From Warburgia ugandensis (taxonomy: Eukaryota; Streptophyta; Magnoliopsida; Canellales; Canellaceae), in NCBI GenBank assembly GCA_035236585.1, contig CP141130.1:76765944-76829943 (forward strand): a DNA stretch of 64,000 nucleotides, written 5' to 3'. Position numbers and translations under genes: made by a program. Positions 58,701 to 64,000 of this stretch are shown piece by piece (position 1 is the stretch's first letter; each line of letters begins with the position of its first letter). The notes under the pieces are model-generated. The model saw only the letters and a list, made by a program, of their open reading frames with translations. It was not told the origin of the DNA and made no database searches.

Positions 58701-61334
58701 ACCAGGTCATATACTGATTAGGATCATCAAAGCAGAAAGTTTTTGGTGCATGGTATATTAGAAGATGCAGCTAAAAAGTAAGAAGATTTGGATCCAAAGG
58801 TCCATTTCCTTCAAGTTCATCCAAAGTTAGGTGCATGAAAAAGTATATATTGATTTACATGTGAAACATAAAACTTATGACAAAAACATCTACAAAGGCC
58901 ATCACAATTACTCCAAGATAGTTTTGAGTCAAAATCTAATGAAAGCACTGAAGAATCTAGAATCCAATTTCTGAAGTTGAAGAACCTACAAATGAAGACA
59001 GTAATAATGGGAAACATTTGAAAGAACACATACGGCATTTTCAGAAGTTTAAACTTCTATTCATCAAGATACAAGTAACAAATTCCAACTCCTTGCATTC
59101 CTTTAATTGGAAGGAATTCCAGCAACTTTTTTTTAGGCAAGTTTCCTTGTGATGGTCTCAAGCTTAACTTTTGTAGTTCTTCTTTCAGTAACGAGCATCC
59201 TCCAGGTATTTGTGGTGTCTTTATGAATCATCTTTGGCTGGACTGTCTTTGCTTTCTCCAGGCCAGTAGAAAGGACAGATTGGAATGAGGCTGAAATTAG
59301 TGCCCTGCTCATGGGGTCTCAAGGTTTTCTATAGAACAGGATGAAACAAAAGTGATTCGGCCTTGCATCGAATGTGGCTTCATGCTCGCTGGAAGGAAGT
59401 TAGAATGAGGAATCCACTGAGTCCAATCAAATTTTCATTCATTATTCATTAAAAACTACTTACACAAAAGAGAAAAAGATCTTAAGTAGAGGACATCCAA
59501 CCCTAATCTAGAAAAAAGACAACGTTGCCCCTGATTAAGTCACAACACACTAAGAAACCCAATACCCTTAGTGGTAAATATCCCAAGTAAAAGAAACAAT
59601 AACATATCATAAAATAAAATAAAATGTGGGATGATGGTCCCCATCACATGGGGCATTATCTGTACCTTTAGTAACTTCTTTCTTTTTCTGTAATATAATT
59701 TTTCAGCTTCTCAAAAAGATAACATAAACTTACCAGCCTGTCAAGCTCAACCAAAGACATGCAAATCCAGCACATTATAGAGTTCTCACCATAAGCAATT
59801 TCCAAAAACCCAAGAAAATGTAGTAGTCTACCGACATGCTTTGGCGCTAAATTTAGTCAATCTGGAGAAAGTAATGGCTGGAGTTGCTACTCATAGGATA
59901 GTAAGATTTTAGTCCTTGAAAGCTGAAACTATTTCTTTTCAGAATGATAATATAGATTTATTCAGTAATCCTTGAAACTATTAAAAAATGCAAGTAAAAA
60001 GCTCATCACTGTAACAAAAAATGTGGTTGATGCCATCCTTCTATAATTCAAATGGTAATAACACACAGCTAAGCTAACCAAAATGTGTCATATGCATGCC
60101 CAGAATATTCTCACACGGGTTAGCATATGCTTGTACAAAATTAATAAAAGATATGGATAAATTCACATTATTGGATCTAATATTTGTAAAAGAAGATTAG
60201 ATGATACAAAAAATATCCTTTTACATGAATAATTTAGACAAGACGCCAAGATACTGATGACAGAACCAAGAGCACATAAATGAGCAGAATCTTTTGTATA
60301 AGTGAGGGACTGCAAATAATCCTAGGGATGTATTTTCAGCAAGTAAAATTTTTGGATAGCTAAAAGTAATGGGAAAAGATTCATGCTATGAATAGAGATA
60401 GAAATTGGTTCCAAGCATCAGGGGAGATTAAGCAAACCCCAATATTAAAAGCTTCTCTATGTGTCTTTCTTCATAAAGAATCAACAAATTCCTAACCAAC
60501 AACCTGCTTCCACCATTAAAAAAAAGACCTGCTTTTACCAATAAAACCCTGGTAATTGTTATTAATATGAGAAAGATGAACCACTGAACTCATTTACAAC
60601 CCAAACCTTCTGATATCAAGAATTTCTAAGAAAACAGAGCTAAATTTGCTCATATTAAAACATCACCAGTATAAGTCCACGACTCTGATCCGATGTTTAG
60701 AAACCAGATCCAGGTATGACAACAGCACATAATTGTTCCATCCACTTTGGAAACATTAAAACAGAATACTAGAACAGACAGACGCAGAAGTCCTTAGCAG
60801 ATGAAGCACAAAAGGACATGCAAAATATGGTTTAGATGCAATAAGAAGTAATCTTAATCCACTTGATTTGACTTCGGAATTCCTATGCCTTTCTAAAAAC
60901 TTAATCACACCAAAAAGCATCCAGATCAAGCATGCCTCTTTTGGCAGAAACAAAAGGCAAAACCTAATTTAGACTCAATTAAACAAGCTATTCAACAACT
61001 AATGAGAAAGCACAAAAGTATCCCAATGTTGACTAGCTCCAACATCAAATCCACATCCGCATACACAACAAACCAGAAAAATCCAACAGAACACTCAAAA
61101 CCCAAAACTTTTTGCGACAATTTGACCACCGGGACAACTGATCGCAACGGATTCCACCCATTCCACCACAGCCAACCAAAGAAAACACAACGATCAAACA
61201 ATTACTTAAAAACCAAAATGCAAATCAAGATCAAGAGAAGCTGATACCTTCCCGTCGATGATCAACCAACAATCCTTGTCGGTGTTGTGCTTGGAAACTT
61301 CTTCCAAGGTGAAGACCTTGCTATCAACACCCAT
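55774..61334 (-). CDS. Cytochrome b5, tail-anchored ER isoform
   Basis: Three minus-strand exons (61248-61334, 56341-56407, 55774-56024), all GT-AG and in phase, give 134 aa, the usual length. Cytochrome b5 passes electrons from NAD(P)H reductases to desaturases, hydroxylases and P450s at the ER membrane. The start [17 protein letters not shown] leads to [20 protein letters not shown]. The heme ligands are His40 in HPGGDEV and His64 in [14 protein letters not shown] linker rich in Pro/Lys/Gln follows ([15 protein letters not shown]). The C-terminal anchor is at about 107-130 ([20 protein letters not shown]) with a basic IRFYTKSA tail, typical of ER-directed tail anchors. The ATG context is gcc-ATG-G. 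Intron 1 is 4.8 kb and holds a SINE. No defect was seen. It is one of a small gene family in plants, so no isoform letter is given. Confidence 0.96.
56126..56287 (-). mobile_element. Au-type SINE in cytochrome b5 intron 2, with target duplication
   Basis: The minus strand has all Au blocks, ending near 56126 (complement of aaagggcagcc) with gtggtccgccccttccccgg near the middle. It is flanked by ataacaagatg at 56110-56120 and 56293-56303, an 11-bp direct duplication. It sits in the 316-bp intron between exons 2 and 3, in the gene's orientation, and occupies about half of it. Confidence 0.92.
56477..56620 (+). mobile_element. Au-type SINE, 5'-truncated, in cytochrome b5 intron 1
   Basis: Plus-strand Au blocks from box B (tgaggtcacgagttcaaggt) to the end (gagctttgtgcactagggct, gccctttt). 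The tRNA-like head is missing. It lies 70 bp upstream of exon 2 in opposite orientation to the gene. With the copy at 56126-56287 it forms an inverted pair around exon 2. Confidence 0.9.
56621..61247. other. Cytochrome b5 intron 1, otherwise unassigned
   Basis: Apart from the truncated SINE, no element or RNA gene is recognised in this long intron. Short frames on both strands have no known motif. A G+C-richer patch at 59140-59420 stands out slightly but matches nothing I know. Confidence 0.5.
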
Positions 61335-61740
61335 GGCTTCTTCTTCTCCTTCTGCAATATCAAAAAGATAGAGAGAACAAGAGATTTAGCAAGCCCTAAT
61401 CCCTCAACCAAGAGCGATCGGAAGATTTGAGGGGAAACTAGGGACTGGAGAACAGCTGGCGGGAGAAGTGACGAATGAAGAAGGCCTTGGCCTGTCTTCT
61501 ATACTAGTAAGAGTGTCGATTGAAGCAGGTTTCGTGGGACGCATACGCCGGCTAACGAGGAAAGGCTTCGGATTTGCGCTTCAATTTCGGGGGGTGGATA
61601 GTTGGACCGGTGACGTCGTGTCCCCCACGGAGTGCAACTGCACGTCGCGATTTTCTTCTCTTGATGGCGTGACTGCCACACGAACTCTGTTTCAGCAATG
61701 TGGACCCGGGAACCTAGAGTAGATCCATCCATATTTATTC
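61335..61740 (-). promoter_or_regulatory. Cytochrome b5 leader and upstream region
   Basis: The leader just before the ATG is GA/CT-rich (minus strand gaaggagaagaagaagcc). The region at 61430-61730 is the most GC-rich near this gene and likely holds the promoter. Overlapping frames on both strands here (61468-61722 plus, 61499-61732 minus) have no domain and are read as chance. No clear TATA box could be assigned. Confidence 0.4.
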
Positions 61741-61997
61741 TATCGCGGAACCACCTTTAGATCAAAAGAATATTGGTTAAAGAAAGAATACTAGAAACCC
61801 ATTTACGGCCTTTGATAACAATACTCGTTCTCATTTAGGCCCTGCCTTTAGACAGAAGAAGACATTCATCAAAGAGCACAACACATTGGTTTTTTAATGG
61901 TGGGTCCGGATACCTTGATCATACTTGACTTGTGGACCCTACATCTAGCTCAAAGAGAATCCTAGTGTCATTTCTTTTCACTAGTAAAATGGCAGTT

Positions 61998-62082
61998 TGG
62001 TAGGTGGATCACAAAGGGCTTATGATATATAATTTTACTTTGCATTTTTGCAAAAGGTTGTTTCCATTCAATTTTCCTAGGA
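61998..62082 (-). mobile_element. Au-type SINE fragment
   Basis: The minus strand shows the middle part of Au (complement of tttgcatttttgcaaaaggt and gtggatcacaaagggct). Both ends are missing or degenerate. It lies head-to-head with the next SINE. Confidence 0.65.
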
Positions 62083-62096
62083 CTCCCTTCTATCAT

Positions 62097-62276
62097 AGAA
62101 AGGGAGCCTTGGCACAACGGTAAATTTGTCGTTGTGTGACCTTGAGGTCGCGGGTTCGAGGCATGGAAACAACCTCTTGCAATGCAAGGTAAGGTTGCAT
62201 ACTATCGACTTTTGTGGTCTGCTCCTTCCAAAGGCCCCATAATGGGAGCTTTGTGCACCGGGCTGCCCCTTTTATG
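62097..62276 (+). mobile_element. Au-type SINE, full-length
   Basis: Head agggagccttggcacaacgg with an A-box-like start, box B gaggtcgcgggttcgaggca, then acaacctcttgcaatgcaag, cttttgtggtctgctccttc and the end ggagctttgtgcaccgggct, gcccctttt. About 180 bp, the family length. The reverse frame across it is not a gene. Confidence 0.92.
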
Positions 62277-63135
62277 CCCATAATATTCCTCCTAAAATAG
62301 TAGAGGGGGGTGCCAACTCCTTCCACTAACTTCTAAGCTATCCATTTCATTCATCATTTATGTCTTTCCTAGATAAGGGAATATGAAAGATCTCAGCCAC
62401 CCATTACCCTTACCTTGTAGACTTGAAAAAAGGAATGAGTATTACAGACTTGAGAGATCTTATCAATCAAAAGAAAACTCAGAAGCAACCAATTAAAAAT
62501 AAGAATGACTCCATGTCAAAATCTCATTGACCTACTCCCAAAACTTTTAAAGAAGCCCACATAGAAACTCATCGTTACCTGAAAAACATCAAAGAGGTCT
62601 TTTGAACTAGTAAACATTCAAACAATCACATTAACAAAAACATGTAAATCCTCTATCAAACTGTTATTGGGCTCAATCTGAAACTAGACTAGAAGGAAAA
62701 GGACTAGGAAGACGAATCATGAAATATGAAAGGTAAGATTGAAACATGCCTATCAAACAAAAAAAGAAGTTCTATTTGTGCTTCCATCAAAATGTTGGAG
62801 AAATCTTAAACTAGGGAAGATCTCAAGAAGATAAACTAGTCAGCAATTTATTCTTCTGGTGTGGCAATTTGTTCATTCCCTTTACAGTAGTCATTCTCTT
62901 AGTTAGTGGAACTCCTCCTTATGGCTAGAATTTTCATACACTCAAGGAGCACAAATCAATCTAGGGATTTTATAAAAATAGAAAAGTGTCTATTTTTTTA
63001 GTACAAAACAAAGAAACTAGATGAAAAGTTTGTTGCTTTGGAGTTGGAGCTCCCCATCATCATCAAAATTTTAAATCATAGAGAAAGAAAGAGTCTTTTG
63101 AATTACAATTGCTTCAAAATGGGGCATAGCTGATC

Positions 63136-63304
63136 CAACTATGTTTTCAGACAACTAAGAGTTGCTAGAATTGAAAAACTCTACACCGGAGAAGATTGAC
63201 AATTTTTCAACCACATCCAACACTTTGAACTCACTTGATCTACCTATGGTTTTAGACAACCAAGAGTTGTCATACTTGAAAAACTCTACACTAGAGAAGA
63301 TTAA
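63136..63304 (+). repeat. Two-copy tandem duplication, unit about 103 bp
   Basis: ttcagacaactaagagttgc with gaaaaactctacaccggaga at 63150-63195 recurs as ttagacaaccaagagttgtc with gaaaaactctacactagaga at 63251-63297. It is diverged and its family is unknown. Confidence 0.7.
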
Positions 63305-63766
63305 TACATTCAACAATTGACCCTTTCAAAGTCAGCATTTATGAATAATTTAAATCAAATTCCAAATGTTAAAAATACTATATGGTTAAATGAATAAAAG
63401 CATTGTTTTAATGACTTCTCAAAGAAAGACAAAAGGAAAAGACTCCAATCTACAAATTCTCTATTAAAATTTAGGATCTCATAGAAAAAATGCAATCCAA
63501 CAAAAGAACTGCAATGTACTCGTTAAAGATGGTAAATGTGGGTGCATCAGAGCTTGTTCAATCAAAGAACATATTGGCAATTCGGAGAAACAACCACAAA
63601 CAATGAACAAAAACACAAAGTAAATGATACAAAATAAGGGAAAACAGAAAGGAAATGAATGTCACTTCATAAAATTATGTAACATCTTCAATTTTCAATT
63701 TGATGGAAGCAATCAAATGCTTAGGTGCAATGAACATTATAGAGAACTAATCAAAACCTCTTCAGA

Positions 63767-63771
<5 letters not shown>

Positions 63772-63797
<26 letters not shown>
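63772..63797 (+). repeat. (AC)n microsatellite
   Basis: Thirteen AC units. Confidence 0.9.
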
Positions 63798-63802
<5 letters not shown>

Positions 63803-63892
63803 GAGCATTTCAAAGCAATGGTAAAATAAACTTAGTGTTAGGGGAAGATGAGACAAATAGCTGGGGTGGGAATGAAGAGCATCAGTAGATTT

Positions 63893-64000
63893 TTAATGAT
63901 CTTCTATCATGGAACAATAGAGGCTTGGGGAACCTCAACAAAAAACCAAATTTAGAGAGTATGTTCATTCTTGGAAGCCATGTGTCATTGTAATTTTAGG
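63893..64000 (+). pseudogene. L1-type LINE endonuclease start, cut by the window edge
   Basis: One frame reads LSWNNRGLGNLNKKPNLES, matching the first block of the plant L1 ORF2 endonuclease (…SWNxRGLGxxxKxxxL…). It then reaches stops (HVSL*F*) where the family continues toward LQETK. Only about 100 bp are visible, so the call rests on this block alone. Confidence 0.5.

Larger units (their letters stand above)
62277..63892. other. Unassigned sequence, possibly LINE leader or ORF1 debris
   Basis: No domain is recognised. Since an L1-type endonuclease start seems to follow at 63893, this part could be the decayed ORF1 and leader of that element, but no ORF1 motif (RRM or zinc knuckle) is seen. 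Confidence 0.3.

Noticed and set aside
61468..61732. Overlapping frames on both strands upstream of cytochrome b5
   Set aside because: GC-rich promoter-like DNA; the frames have no domain and neither shows splice or start context.
62097..62160. tRNA gene
   Set aside because: A- and B-box-like sequences are present, but the full Au SINE body follows and no cloverleaf can be drawn.

Overview
The window is nuclear DNA from a flowering plant. The evidence is two intron-split plant genes with canonical GT-AG introns (an ABI3/VP1 seed transcription factor and a tail-anchored cytochrome b5), a third gene for a plant BSD-domain protein, Au-type SINEs, plant RTE-clade LINEs, and Copia, Gypsy, TRIM, CACTA and hAT elements. 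Base composition is AT-rich. The species cannot be named from the sequence. Wide gene spacing and nested old elements suggest a repeat-rich, possibly woody, angiosperm genome (inference).

Layout. 1-7.2 kb is repeat debris: a truncated Copia polymerase, an antisense RTE LINE and a decayed Gypsy LTR. 7.2-11.5 kb holds ABI3 on the plus strand, with a promoter region containing RY (CATGCA) motifs, a leader with short upstream ORFs, and six coding exons (635 aa). 12.5-18.3 kb is one decayed Copia element whose gag is split by an RTE LINE ending in a GAT-repeat tail. 18.3-22.2 kb is unassigned. 22.2-28.4 kb, minus strand, holds unassigned exon-like pieces and the five-exon BSD-domain gene (218 aa), which contains a duplicated 44-nt exon-3 copy. 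28.5-41.9 kb is a nest: Copia LTRs and body, a TRIM inserted in the Copia polymerase, and a 2.9-kb Gypsy solo LTR inserted in the TRIM. The last two, and a second TRIM solo LTR, each carry a perfect 5-bp target duplication. 41.97-55.27 kb is bounded by hAT-like inverted repeats. It contains a hAT transposase pseudogene, a CACTA (Ptta/En/Spm) second-protein pseudogene, an RTE LINE fragment and four arrays of about 30-bp hairpin repeats. 55.5-61.7 kb holds cytochrome b5 on the minus strand (134 aa, three exons, a 4.8-kb first intron with SINEs). The end of the window has two head-to-head SINEs and what looks like the start of an L1-type endonuclease.

The three cellular genes have no evident functional link. 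ABI3 is a seed-maturation and ABA-response regulator, cytochrome b5 is an ER electron carrier, and the BSD protein has no firmly assigned role. The most notable signals are the candidate mutually exclusive mini-exon in the BSD gene, the three-deep insertion nest that can be read base by base, and the 13.3-kb hAT/CACTA composite with its hairpin arrays. All coordinates and splice sites were read by eye from the sequence. No database search was run.
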